Positions 1-7,493 of a stretch of 16,645 nucleotides of DNA are shown one piece after another. Under the pieces are notes generated by a model. That model searched no databases. It was given only the letters and a program-made list of their open reading frames with translations, and was not told where the DNA came from. The first letter of the stretch is position 1; each line of letters begins with the position of its first letter. Source of the DNA: JBEIHX01 sp044375455 (lineage in GTDB: Bacteria; Pseudomonadota; Alphaproteobacteria; Caulobacterales; Aquidulcibacteraceae); contig JBILMQ010000049.1 in the NCBI GenBank assembly GCA_044375455.1, positions 1-16,645 on the forward strand, written 5' to 3'. Both the position numbers and the translations under genes were made by a program.

Positions 1-226
1 CTTGACCCACACCTCAGTATCGCTGCATGACGCGCTCAAGGCCTTGACGATCCCAGCCTTGGAGGTGCACCTCAGCAATCCCGCGGCGCGTGAGGCCTTC
101 CGCCATGTCTCCCACGTGGCCCCCGCCGTGCGCGGCGTCATCGCCGGTCTCGGCGCTTGGAGCTATGTGTTGGCCATCGAGGCGGCTGTTCGTCTCATGC
201 GAAACGAACCGCCGCCCGCCCCCTGA
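1..226 (+). CDS. aroQ: 3-dehydroquinate dehydratase, type II (C-terminal part)
   Basis: This is the last 74 codons of a gene whose start lies left of the window. Type II dehydroquinases convert 3-dehydroquinate to 3-dehydroshikimate in the cytoplasmic shikimate pathway. The sequence shows the family C-terminal signature: a Thr-His-Thr-Ser-Val segment, then EVHLSNPAAREAFRHVS (the His/Ser-Asn substrate-binding strand and the Arg-containing loop), then GVIAGLGAWSYVLAIEA in the final helix. The reading frame enters at base 2, so no start codon needs to be invoked. It is followed after 41 bases by accB in the same direction; aroQ-accB-accC is a common alphaproteobacterial order, suggesting one transcript. 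The family assignment is secure although only half of the protein is visible. Confidence 0.93.
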   Translation, partial: LTHTSVSLHDALKALTIPALEVHLSNPAAREAFRHVSHVAPAVRGVIAGLGAWSYVLAIEAAVRLMRNEPPPAP

Positions 227-267
227 ACACGCCCTTCCCCGGATTACCTCCGCACGGAGACCTGTAC

Positions 268-777
268 ATGCCAGCGTCCAAGTCGGCTTCAGCGAGCATC
301 GATCCCGATATCGTGCGCGAACTCGCCGCCATTCTGCGTGAAACGGACCTCAGTGAAATCGAGGTCGAAGTGCAGCGCGGCGAGCTGCGCTTGCGCATTG
401 CCCGCACCTCAGGACAGGCCGCCCCGGTCGTCTACCAGCAGGCGGCCCCGGCTCTCCAGCCGGCATATGCCGCGCCAGCGGGCGCGCCGGCCTCTGGGCC
501 GGCAGCTGCAGCACATGGCGCTCCGGGCGAGGGACGCAAACGCGAGGGCGGCGTGCCCTCCCCCATGGTGGGCACTGCCTATCTGTCACCAGAGCCGGGG
601 GCCGCCCCCTTCGTCAAGGTCGGCGATACGGTCTCGGAAGGCCAGACGCTCATGATCGTGGAAGCCATGAAAACCATGAACCCAATCCCCGCTCCGCGCG
701 CCGGCAAGGTGGTGGAGGTGCTGGTGTTCGACGCCCAGCCGGTCGAATATGGCGAGCCGCTTCTCGTGCTTGAGTAA
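268..777 (+). CDS. accB: Biotin carboxyl carrier protein of acetyl-CoA carboxylase
   Basis: AccB carries the biotin that AccC carboxylates and that AccAD uses to make malonyl-CoA, the first step of fatty acid synthesis. The protein is 169 residues, usual for the family. An N-terminal helical segment (about residues 8-50) is followed by an Ala/Pro-rich mobile linker (about 50-90) and the C-terminal biotinyl domain. The biotinylation motif EAMKTMN puts the modified lysine at residue 135. The start at 268 is chosen because GGAG at 256-259 sits 8 bases upstream and homology begins right after it; the frame stays open further left to 157, but that part overlaps aroQ and has no AccB-like content. 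accC begins 6 bases after the stop, so the two subunits are almost certainly co-translated. Confidence 0.96.
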   Translation: MPASKSASASIDPDIVRELAAILRETDLSEIEVEVQRGELRLRIARTSGQAAPVVYQQAAPALQPAYAAPAGAPASGPAAAAHGAPGEGRKREGGVPSPMVGTAYLSPEPGAAPFVKVGDTVSEGQTLMIVEAMKTMNPIPAPRAGKVVEVLVFDAQPVEYGEPLLVLE

Positions 778-783
778 CTTGCG

Positions 784-2130
784 ATGTTTGACAAGATCCT
801 CATCGCCAACCGCGGCGAAATCGCGCTGCGCATCCATCGCGCCTGCAAGGAAATGGGGATCGCTACCGTCGCGGTGCACTCCGAAGCGGACAAGAACGCC
901 ATGCATGTGCGGCTGGCCGACGAAAGCGTGTGTATCGGCCCGCCCCAGGCAGCCAAGAGCTACCTCAACATCCCTTCCCTGATCGCCGCGGCCGAAATCA
1001 CCGGCGCCCAGGCGATCCACCCAGGCTATGGTTTTCTGTCAGAGAATGCTCGGTTTGCCGAAATCGTGCAGGCCCACGGTCTGACCTTCATCGGCCCGAA
1101 CCCAGATCATATCCGCCTGATGGGCGACAAGATCGCCGCCAAGCAGGCGGTCAAAGCCGTCGGCATCCCGGTCGTGCCGGGCTCAGATGGCGGCGTGGAC
1201 AGCGACGAAGAAGCCATGGCCGTCGCCGATAAGATCGGTTTCCCAGTGCTGGTCAAGGCCGCGGCCGGCGGCGGCGGACGCGGCATGAAGGTCGCCCGCT
1301 CGCGCGAGGAACTCGCCGTCGCACTGGCAACCGCCCGCTCCGAAGCGCGCAACGCCTTCGGCGATGACGCCGTCTATCTTGAAAAATACCTCGAGCGCCC
1401 CCGCCACATCGAGATCCAAGTGATCGCCGACAGTCACGGCAATGTGGTGCACCTCGGCGAACGCGACTGCTCCATCCAGCGCCGGCATCAGAAATTGTGG
1501 GAGGAAGCCCCCTCGCCAGCGCTCAACGCCAAACATCGTGAGAAGATCGGCAAAGTCGTCACGACCGCGATCCGCAAACTCGGCTATCTCGGCGTTGGAA
1601 CGGTGGAGTTCCTGTTTGAGAACGACCAGTTCTATTTCATCGAAATGAACACCCGCATCCAGGTGGAACATCCGGTCACCGAAATGATCACCGGCATCGA
1701 CCTGATCCGCGAACAGATCCGCATCGCCGACGGGGCGCCCCTGTCATTTTCTCAGCAAGACGTGGTGTTCGAAGGCCACGCAATCGAGTGCAGGGTGAAC
1801 GCGGAAAACCCGCAAACCTTCACACCATCACCTGGGCGAATCGTCGAGTTTCACCCGCCAGGCGGACTGGGAGTTCGCCTCGACAGCGCAATCTACGCCG
1901 GCTACCAGATCCCGCCCTACTACGACAGCCTGATCGCGAAACTGATCGTCCACGGACGCAATCGTAATGAATGCATGATGCGCCTGCGCCGCTGTCTCGG
2001 CGAAATGGTGGTGACCGGCGTGGAAACCACTATTCCGCTGTTCGCCCGCCTGGTGCAGGAGCCGGCGATGCTCGACGGGGACTACCACATTCACTGGCTT
2101 GAGCGGCATCTCAAGGGCGAGGGCTCCTGA
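784..2130 (+). CDS. accC: Biotin carboxylase subunit of acetyl-CoA carboxylase
   Basis: AccC uses ATP and bicarbonate to carboxylate the biotin of AccB. At 448 residues it matches the usual length (about 449). It has the biotin carboxylase N-terminal domain (starting FDKILIANRGEIALRI), an ATP-grasp domain with the glycine-rich lid KAAAGGGGRGMKVA at about residues 158-171, the catalytic strand EMNTRIQVEHPVTE at about 287-300 (with the catalytic Arg and the Glu ligands), and the C-terminal biotin carboxylase domain. The ATG at 784 follows accB by 6 bases with only a weak GAG upstream, consistent with translation coupled to accB. Its 3' end runs up to the start of aat. No anomalies seen. Confidence 0.97.
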   Translation: MFDKILIANRGEIALRIHRACKEMGIATVAVHSEADKNAMHVRLADESVCIGPPQAAKSYLNIPSLIAAAEITGAQAIHPGYGFLSENARFAEIVQAHGLTFIGPNPDHIRLMGDKIAAKQAVKAVGIPVVPGSDGGVDSDEEAMAVADKIGFPVLVKAAAGGGGRGMKVARSREELAVALATARSEARNAFGDDAVYLEKYLERPRHIEIQVIADSHGNVVHLGERDCSIQRRHQKLWEEAPSPALNAKHREKIGKVVTTAIRKLGYLGVGTVEFLFENDQFYFIEMNTRIQVEHPVTEMITGIDLIREQIRIADGAPLSFSQQDVVFEGHAIECRVNAENPQTFTPSPGRIVEFHPPGGLGVRLDSAIYAGYQIPPYYDSLIAKLIVHGRNRNECMMRLRRCLGEMVVTGVETTIPLFARLVQEPAMLDGDYHIHWLERHLKGEGS

Positions 2131-2134
2131 GGAC

Positions 2135-2794
2135 GTGTCCAAACGCTTCGGCCCGGATGATCTTCTCAATTGCTATGCCAACGGCGTGTTCCCCATGGGA
2201 GACGCCCGCGATGATCCCAATCTCTTTTTGATCGACCCCGACACGCGATGCGTGCTGCCGCTTGATGCGTTTCATGTGCCGCGCCGGCTCGCCCGTTTTG
2301 TGCGAACCAATCCGTTCGAGATTCGAGTGGATACGGCCTTTCGCGCCGTGATGGAAGCCTGCGCGCATGAGGGGGGCTACATCGACCGGCCGCAGACCTG
2401 GATCAACCGTCCGATTTTGGATCTCTATGCAGCCCTGTTTGCGCGCGGCCACGCCCACAGCGTCGAGTGCTGGAGCGGCGAAGCACTCGTCGGCGGTCTC
2501 TATGGAGTGTCGCTTGGCGGCGCCTTTTTCGGAGAGAGCATGTTCTCGCTCCGGCGCGACGCCTCAAAGGTGGCGCTCGTCCACCTTGTCGCGCGCCTCG
2601 TCCTCGGGGGCTTCACGCTGCTCGACGCCCAGTTCGAAAACGCCCATCTCGACCAGTTTGGCGCACAGTCTCTCCCTCGCTGCGACTTTCACACACGGCT
2701 AAGCCCGGCGCTCGCCGGCCACGGCGACTTTCACGCCATGGCCCTGAATACAACCGGGGCTCAGGCCCTGCAGTCGATCGCCCAAACGTCATAG
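2135..2794 (+). CDS. aat: Leucyl/phenylalanyl-tRNA--protein transferase
   Basis: Aat transfers Leu or Phe from tRNA to the N-terminus of proteins starting with Arg or Lys, marking them for ClpS/ClpAP degradation. Family motifs are clear: RFGPDDLLNCYANGVFPMG at the N-terminus, EGGYIDRPQTWI, GGLYGVSLGGAFFGESMFS and DAQFENAHLDQFGA. I place the start at GTG 2135, giving 219 residues: it lies just after the accC stop, an AAGGGCGAGG stretch at 2113-2122 lies upstream, and family similarity starts immediately. An in-frame TTG at 2099 inside accC is an alternative that would add 12 residues. The gene is part of the aroQ-accBC run. Its last 34 bases overlap the end of the convergent DUF2155 gene, leaving no room for an intergenic terminator. 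Confidence 0.94.
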   Translation: MSKRFGPDDLLNCYANGVFPMGDARDDPNLFLIDPDTRCVLPLDAFHVPRRLARFVRTNPFEIRVDTAFRAVMEACAHEGGYIDRPQTWINRPILDLYAALFARGHAHSVECWSGEALVGGLYGVSLGGAFFGESMFSLRRDASKVALVHLVARLVLGGFTLLDAQFENAHLDQFGAQSLPRCDFHTRLSPALAGHGDFHAMALNTTGAQALQSIAQTS

Positions 2795-3246
2795 ACAGGA
2801 TGTTCAAGCGCGTTGAGCGCCGGACTGGATGCAAACATCCAGCCCGAAAAGATCGTTGCTGACTTAGGATCCGCCGGCTGTGCGGCGAGCTTCTTGCGAT
2901 CGCTGACCTCAAGGAACACCTTTACCTCGGGCGTTTCCTCCGGCGGCCGCTTCACGCAAGCCCGCACGACAATCGACAAGCCGCCATAGATGACAGCTTT
3001 TCCAATCGGGGCGCGAAAATCGCGCGCCTTGCCCGTCACCTTGTCGAGCCCGCGAAGCACCGCTGCACGGGCCGGAGAGGGCGGGCTCGGCGCAGGAATG
3101 ACGGCCGGATCGCTCACCATTGTCCCGGCAGGCGGAATATCGACCGTCGCCAGGCCGCTGGACGGCTCGTCCTGCGCCCAGCTTGCAAACGCCAAGCACC
3201 CGCCAAGCGCGGCCGTCGCCGCAAGCAGACGAAACGCTGCGCTCAT
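2761..3246 (-). CDS. DUF2155 domain-containing exported protein
   Basis: The 161-residue protein starts with a signal peptide (hydrophobic stretch at about residues 5-22, likely cut after ASWA). A cysteine at about residue 17 in a loosely lipobox-like context makes a lipoprotein a less likely alternative. A Pro/Ser-rich spacer follows. The DUF2155 domain occupies about residues 62-161 and shows its hallmarks: AVLRGLDKVTGKARDF, the RACVKRPPEETPEVKVFLEV strand, and the tail FSGWMFASSPALNALEHPVY with a conserved Asp-Cys pair near the end. Two conserved cysteines in an exported protein suggest a disulfide. The molecular role of DUF2155 is not established to my knowledge; it is routinely found beside NDUFA12 and mlaD genes in alphaproteobacteria. 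The start overlaps the mlaD stop by 4 bases (ATGA), indicating coupling. Confidence 0.9.
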   Translation of the reverse strand: MSAAFRLLAATAALGGCLAFASWAQDEPSSGLATVDIPPAGTMVSDPAVIPAPSPPSPARAAVLRGLDKVTGKARDFRAPIGKAVIYGGLSIVVRACVKRPPEETPEVKVFLEVSDRKKLAAQPADPKSATIFSGWMFASSPALNALEHPVYDVWAIDCRA

Positions 3247-3701
3247 GGCTCTTTGCTCCCGCCGCCGACGGCCTGAGAGAACAGCGTCAGCAAGTCGATA
3301 CTGCCCTGCGCATATTGAAATTCACCACCGGCAGCGATCATGCTCTCGCTGGAGCCAGGCTCAATCGACAGAAAAGCGCCGCCGAGCAACCCGTCCGTAG
3401 AAACTTTCGCCGTGGAGTCGTCTGGGACCTTGACAGGCTCAGCAACAGACATTTCTACCTTGGCCATGTAGGTCTTCGGATCAAGTTCGATTGCCGAAAC
3501 CGCACCGATCTTGACCCCTGAAAGACGCACCTCAGAGCCCGACGACAATCCGTTGACAGACGGAAAATACGCAACCAGCGGGTAGGTCCCGCCCGAAGCC
3601 TGAGAACTCGTCGACGTCAAAGCGAAGGCGAGAAAAGCACCGGCAGCTGCCAGAACGCCAGCGCCGACCACAGTCTCCAACGCCTGATCCTTCATCGCCA
3701 T
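3243..3701 (-). CDS. mlaD: MlaD-type MCE domain protein (outer-membrane lipid asymmetry)
   Basis: MlaD is the membrane-anchored, periplasmic lipid-binding component of the Mla ABC transporter, which moves phospholipids between inner and outer membranes. The 152-residue protein has one N-terminal transmembrane helix (about residues 8-30) followed by an MCE domain (about 38-118) with the typical YPLVAYFPSVNGLSSGSEVR strand-turn, GVKIGAVSAIEL, and the STDGLLGGAFLSIEPGSS region that corresponds to the pore-loop part of the fold. The ATG at 3701 has an excellent GGAGG at 3708-3712, 6 bases away. The other Mla components are not in this window, so the protein must act with partners encoded elsewhere. 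It lies downstream of the NDUFA12-family gene and overlaps the DUF2155 gene by 4 bases. Confidence 0.9.
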   Translation of the reverse strand: MAMKDQALETVVGAGVLAAAGAFLAFALTSTSSQASGGTYPLVAYFPSVNGLSSGSEVRLSGVKIGAVSAIELDPKTYMAKVEMSVAEPVKVPDDSTAKVSTDGLLGGAFLSIEPGSSESMIAAGGEFQYAQGSIDLLTLFSQAVGGGSKEP

Positions 3702-3841
3702 GCTCTGCCTCCGATCCCAATCTCCTGCTGCAAGCCTGCACAGAGGTCGTCCGCACCCAGAGCCTCATGGCAGGCTTCAGATCTGAACCAACCAGTCCAC
3801 AATCAATGTCCGGTTACTATGGAGTCTTGCCTGCACGTCAT

Positions 3842-3901
3842 CCCGCATCTCTAAGGCCCGCATCTCTAAGGCCCGCATCTGTCAGTCCAGGATCTGTCAA
3901 T
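3842..3901. repeat. 15-bp tandem repeat array (four units)
   Basis: Two perfect copies of CCCGCATCTCTAAGG (3842-3856 and 3857-3871) are followed by two diverged units of the same length (3872-3886 CCCGCATCTGTCAGT and 3887-3901 CCAGGATCTGTCAAT). The array ends inside the stop-codon region of the NDUFA12-family gene and fills part of the 195-base gap before mlaD. It is a small minisatellite. I see no hairpin or promoter of note in the remainder of the gap (3702-3841) apart from the mlaD ribosome binding site. Confidence 0.85.
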
Positions 3902-4295
3902 CCTGCGTTTCGGGTGACCATGCCTCATAATCACCAGTCGCCTTGCGGCGCGCCCCGCCCCGCGCAAGACTGCCGGGCGGGCGATAAGCAAACCGCGTTC
4001 CCGTCAGGTTCGGCCGATGATCCGTCTCCCAGACCCGACGTTTCAACGGATCCTGGGTCGGCGGTTTGTCGAAAGTGTGGTGCAGCCAGCCATGCCAATC
4101 CGCCGTGATCCGGGAGGGTTCAGCATACCCTTTGTAGATCACATAGCGGCGCCGGCGCCCCTCAAGGCTCGGCTCCTTCTCTTCAAAAAACCGGTTCCCG
4201 GCCTCGTCCTCGCCGACAAACACGGCCCTTCGGCCGATATCGAACAACGCGCCAATCGTGGCGCCGCTCCACCAAGTGAAAATCTTGTCCAGCAC
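3897..4295 (-). CDS. NADH:ubiquinone oxidoreductase NDUFA12-family subunit
   Basis: This is the bacterial homologue of the mitochondrial complex I accessory subunit NDUFA12 (B17.2), found in alphaproteobacteria and bound to the complex I peripheral arm. Family motifs: KIFTWWSGATIGALFDIGRR at the start, VGEDEAGNRFFEEKE, then RRRRYVIYKGYAEPSRITADWHGWLHHTFD, and the tail WETDHRPNLTGTRFAYRPPG plus ATGDYEAWSPE. I choose GTG 4295 (132 residues) because GAAGAAGG lies 8 bases upstream and the position matches the usual N-terminus just before FTWW. In-frame GTG 4313 and TTG 4328 would add 6 or 11 residues. The gene leads a leftward cluster with mlaD and the DUF2155 gene, and diverges from the NrdJ-like gene. 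Confidence 0.9.
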   Translation of the reverse strand: MLDKIFTWWSGATIGALFDIGRRAVFVGEDEAGNRFFEEKEPSLEGRRRRYVIYKGYAEPSRITADWHGWLHHTFDKPPTQDPLKRRVWETDHRPNLTGTRFAYRPPGSLARGGARRKATGDYEAWSPETQD

Positions 4296-4384
4296 GCGCG
4301 CAACCTTCTTCACTGAGCTCAACGCCAAGCCCGACGGGCGCGACTATGGCGATGTCCGAGCGCCCGGTCCAGCCCACACGCTAG

Positions 4385-4408
4385 CCCCACATCTACGTAT
4401 AGCTGGGG
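4385..4408. promoter_or_regulatory. Candidate NrdR box 1 (imperfect palindrome)
   Basis: A 24-base imperfect palindrome with arms CCCCA and TGGGG and a TACGTA centre. Its core CTACGTATAG resembles the core of the NrdR-box consensus (CTATATATAG) at 8 of 10 positions. It lies about 76 bases upstream of the NrdJ-like start codon. NrdR is the ATP/dATP-sensing repressor of ribonucleotide reductase genes and typically binds paired boxes. That this site is an NrdR box is inference; the palindrome itself is plain. Confidence 0.5.
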
Positions 4409-4416
4409 ATCTTCGC

Positions 4417-4440
4417 CCCCACATCTTGATTTGATTCAGA
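4417..4440. promoter_or_regulatory. Candidate NrdR box 2 (degenerate, 32 bp from box 1)
   Basis: The ten bases CCCCACATCT at 4417-4426 repeat exactly those at 4385-4394, giving a 32-bp register, about three helical turns. This is the spacing style expected of paired NrdR sites. The right half of this second copy has little symmetry. A TTGATT within it (4426-4431) could serve as a -35 element, but the matching -10 near 4448-4454 is poor. Confidence 0.35.
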
Positions 4441-4484
4441 GTCGCGCTCTACCCTCCTCTCTCTGTATCGGTGAGGAGCCGGCA

Positions 4485-7400
4485 ATGGGCGCAGACCGGA
4501 ACGGCAAGACAGGCGAAGCGCGCGAGGCCGATCCATGGCGTGATCTGGGGATGGCGGTGCACGCCGAATGGCCAGGCGGCGCTGACGCCCCCGAATACGG
4601 CGACCTTCATGGCGGCGTCAGCGGATCCGGCGGTCTCAACGACTTTGACGGCGGCGTCGGCGCCTTCGAAGCGCCCGCGGGCTGGTCAGACGTCGTGTGG
4701 CGCGCCTGGGCCGCACTGGCGGCGCCGGTGGCGCCAGACCTCACCAAGCCGATCGCAGAAAAAGGTGTCCCCGCTGCGTTGCGCCGACGCACGCCGGCAA
4801 GCGAAGGCTTTGCGCCTGAACGCAGCGTGCGCGCCATCGTGGCGCGTCTGACGGGCGGGCTCGCCTATGCCGGCTTGAAGTCCGGCCGGCTGGCCGGCGG
4901 CGAGGCCGCGCTTGCCTTCCGCGACACGCTCGGCCGGGGCCTCGCGACCGGGGCGATCGCACTTGCGCCGGAGCTGGCGCGGGTCATCGGCGTCGAATGG
5001 GCCTACGGACGCGAGAGCACGCTCACCCCGGTCCCGGCGCGGGCGTCAGCGATCGCCGTTCTGGATCAGATCAGTCTTGGCGCAGCGCTCAAAACCGCCT
5101 TCGCCCGCGACGCCGAAGCCGCCGCGCTGGCAGCCGGGGCGCTCGCCATGCGGCGTCGCCTTGGCGACCTCATCGCCACGGCGCAGGACGGAGTGGATCC
5201 ACGCGGCAATGCCGCCCTCGCCCGCGCCATCGCCTTCGCCCGCGCCGACGGCGTCATGGACGGGGTCATCCGGCGCGTCCTCAACCTGGTCGCCCAAGGC
5301 CGCAGCGACCTCGCTGGAACCTTCGCCGGGGCCCTCGACGAAGCCGCCGGCGTGCGACGGCTCGCCGGGCGCGAGCCCCTGGCGCTTGATGTCTCCGCCG
5401 CACCCGACGAAACCCTCATGGAGGCCGCGCACGCCGCCGCCGCGGCAGCGGTCTGCGGCCTGCCCCTCGAAATCCGCTTCGCGCCCGCTGCGCCGCCGCG
5501 CGCATGGGCCGGCGTCAACGCCGCCGCATTTGCATGCCCGGACGGGGAGTATGATGGCGACGGCCTTGCCACACACGCCAGTGTCGCCGCGCTCGCCGTC
5601 GCCATCGCCGCAGACCTGTGCGGCGGCGCCCACCCCGCCATCGCACCTTTGGATTTGTCCGGCGCCCTATGGCGGCTCGGCCTCGGCTATGACACGCAAG
5701 ACGGCCGCGCTGCAGCAGCAGACATGGCGGCGCGAATCGCGCGCGCCGCAATCGCCGCCGACGTTCAGTTCACCACCGACGCCGCCGAACCGCTCGCAAT
5801 TCTGGCCGGGGCGGCTGCAGCCGGCTTTGCGCCACAACCCGGGCTGGAAATCCTCGCGGCGGCGCATGGCGGGCGCACCGCCAATCCCCATCTCGAGACC
5901 GGCCTGCTCACCCTGGGGCTTTGTCCACAGGACGCCGCCAGCGCGATCGCCCATGTCTGCGGGCGGCGCACGCTGATCGGGGCCCCCGGGGTCAATCCGG
6001 CCTCGCTCGCGGCAGCCGGTTTCGGCGCCCGCCAGATCGCAGCCCTGCAGGACGCCGTGCGCGAAGCCCACAGCCTGCGCCACGCAGCCACCGTCTGGGT
6101 GCTCGGCGAGGATTTCGTCGCCGATGTGCTGGGCCTGGACGTCGGACGGGCCGCACGCCCCGGCTTTGACCTTCTCGGCGCCATCGGTTTCGCACCGGAC
6201 GACATTCGCAGGGCCGACGCCTACATCTTCGGCGCGCACACACTCGAGGACGCGCCGGGAGGCCTGCACCGTTACGCCGCCGTGTTCAACGCAGACATCC
6301 CCCTCGACGCCCGTCTGGCCATGGGCGGGGCCATCGCGGAAGCCGCCGGCGCCGGCGTGGTGATCGACGCCGCCCTGCCAGCGAGCATGGACGCAGAAAC
6401 GGTGGAGAGCTTAATCCTCGACGCTGAGCATGCCGGCGTGGCGGCCGTGCGGTTCGTCAAGCCCGGCGCCGGGGCGCTCGACGCCGTCGATGACCTTTGG
6501 GCGGACCAAGCCCCCAAACGCATTGAGGACCTCGTCGCGCGCGCCAGCGGGGTCACCCAGACCCGCGTGGTCGAACGCGTGGTGGAACGCTCAGCCCAGC
6601 GCCGCCGCCTGCCGGACCGGCGCAAAGGCTATATCCAAAAAGCCACCGTCGGGGGCCACAAAGTCTATCTGCACACTGGTGAATTCGAAGACGGCGACCT
6701 TGGGGAAATATTCATCGACATGCATAAGGAAGGCGCGGCCTTTCGCTCGCTGATGAATAATTTCGCCATCTCCATCTCGATAGGCCTGCAGTACGGCGTT
6801 CCTCTCGACGAATTCGTCGACGCTTTCGTGTTCACGCGCTTCGAGCCCGCTGGCGACGTGACAGGAAATGACCGGATCCAGCGCGCAACATCGATCCTGG
6901 ACTATATCTTTCGCGAACTCGCCGTCTCCTATCTCGACCGCAACGATCTTGCCGAAGTGGATCCGGCCGCGTCCGCAGACGGGCTCGGGAGGGGCGTACA
7001 GGCTGAGAAAATCGACGAACACGCCGCAGCCAGACTTATCTCAAAGGGCTTCAGCCGGGGCCTTGCGCCCGACAACCTGCTGCTTTTCACGCCGCGCGGC
7101 GGCGAGCGGACCCCCACGCAAGGCGGCGCGCCCATGCCCATCGGCAACGGCGCGAAGCCAAGCGACGGTCTCCCCGAGGGGCCGCAGGACACCCGCACAG
7201 GCGGCCCTCGATCGCGCAAAGACCTGCCTGCAGCCGGCGCACCCGACGGCGGTGCGTGCGCCGGCGAGATCGGACATGGCCAGCGCGCGCCATCGCCCGG
7301 CGCCAACTCAACACTCGCCCACGGCGAAACAGAGGCGCGGCGCGCCGCACGCTTGCTTGGCGCCCGCCCGCCAGGGCGACGGGTGGAGGAAAGTGAAAGC

Positions 7401-7493
7401 GAGGCATGCCCGGCCTGCGGCCACTACACCCTGGTGAAAGGACCGATCGGGGTGGTCTGCGAAGCCTGCGGCTACACCGTCAAAGCGTCCTGA
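4485..7493 (+). CDS. Degenerate NrdJ-like protein (pseudo ribonucleotide reductase)
   Basis: A 1002-residue protein whose order of motifs follows B12-dependent (class II) ribonucleotide reductase. FEAPAGWSDV (61-70), GVPAALRRR (94-102) and a stretch ending EWAYG (171-175) match the N-terminal part. APGVNPASLAAAGF and GEDFVADVLGLD...PGFDLLGAIGF...HTLEDAP...YAAVFNA (541-603) match the late barrel. From about 713 (RKGYIQKATVGGHKVYL, GEIFIDMHKEGAAFRSLMNN, GLQYGVPLDEFVDAFVFTRF, ATSILDYIFRELAVSYL) the TSCPD-type C-terminal domain is almost intact. A zinc ribbon closes the protein (C975/C978 and C992/C995). The Asn-Pro-Cys-x-Glu catalytic motif and the N-terminal radical/disulfide cysteine are absent, and the segment between EWAYG and GEDF is far shorter than in active enzymes. 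Catalysis is therefore unlikely, although the frame is open throughout. The ATG at 4485 has GAGGAG 6 bases upstream; the frame extends to 4431 without support. Preceded by two candidate NrdR boxes. Confidence 0.85.
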   Translation: MGADRNGKTGEAREADPWRDLGMAVHAEWPGGADAPEYGDLHGGVSGSGGLNDFDGGVGAFEAPAGWSDVVWRAWAALAAPVAPDLTKPIAEKGVPAALRRRTPASEGFAPERSVRAIVARLTGGLAYAGLKSGRLAGGEAALAFRDTLGRGLATGAIALAPELARVIGVEWAYGRESTLTPVPARASAIAVLDQISLGAALKTAFARDAEAAALAAGALAMRRRLGDLIATAQDGVDPRGNAALARAIAFARADGVMDGVIRRVLNLVAQGRSDLAGTFAGALDEAAGVRRLAGREPLALDVSAAPDETLMEAAHAAAAAAVCGLPLEIRFAPAAPPRAWAGVNAAAFACPDGEYDGDGLATHASVAALAVAIAADLCGGAHPAIAPLDLSGALWRLGLGYDTQDGRAAAADMAARIARAAIAADVQFTTDAAEPLAILAGAAAAGFAPQPGLEILAAAHGGRTANPHLETGLLTLGLCPQDAASAIAHVCGRRTLIGAPGVNPASLAAAGFGARQIAALQDAVREAHSLRHAATVWVLGEDFVADVLGLDVGRAARPGFDLLGAIGFAPDDIRRADAYIFGAHTLEDAPGGLHRYAAVFNADIPLDARLAMGGAIAEAAGAGVVIDAALPASMDAETVESLILDAEHAGVAAVRFVKPGAGALDAVDDLWADQAPKRIEDLVARASGVTQTRVVERVVERSAQRRRLPDRRKGYIQKATVGGHKVYLHTGEFEDGDLGEIFIDMHKEGAAFRSLMNNFAISISIGLQYGVPLDEFVDAFVFTRFEPAGDVTGNDRIQRATSILDYIFRELAVSYLDRNDLAEVDPAASADGLGRGVQAEKIDEHAAARLISKGFSRGLAPDNLLLFTPRGGERTPTQGGAPMPIGNGAKPSDGLPEGPQDTRTGGPRSRKDLPAAGAPDGGACAGEIGHGQRAPSPGANSTLAHGETEARRAARLLGARPPGRRVEESESEACPACGHYTLVKGPIGVVCEACGYTVKAS

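Noticed and set aside
3767..4108. 113-codon frame on the + strand with LRPAS repeats
   Set aside because: It is a translation of the 15-bp array and the antisense of the NDUFA12-family gene, without a ribosome binding site.
4296..4484. Cobalamin riboswitch before the NrdJ-like gene
   Set aside because: The gap is too short and I find no B12-box-like conserved element; the visible structure is the palindrome described as a candidate NrdR box.
4912..5976. 354-codon alternative frame within the NrdJ-like gene
   Set aside because: Pro/Ser/Arg-rich off-frame reading of GC-rich coding DNA; the main frame carries all NrdJ and TSCPD-type motifs.
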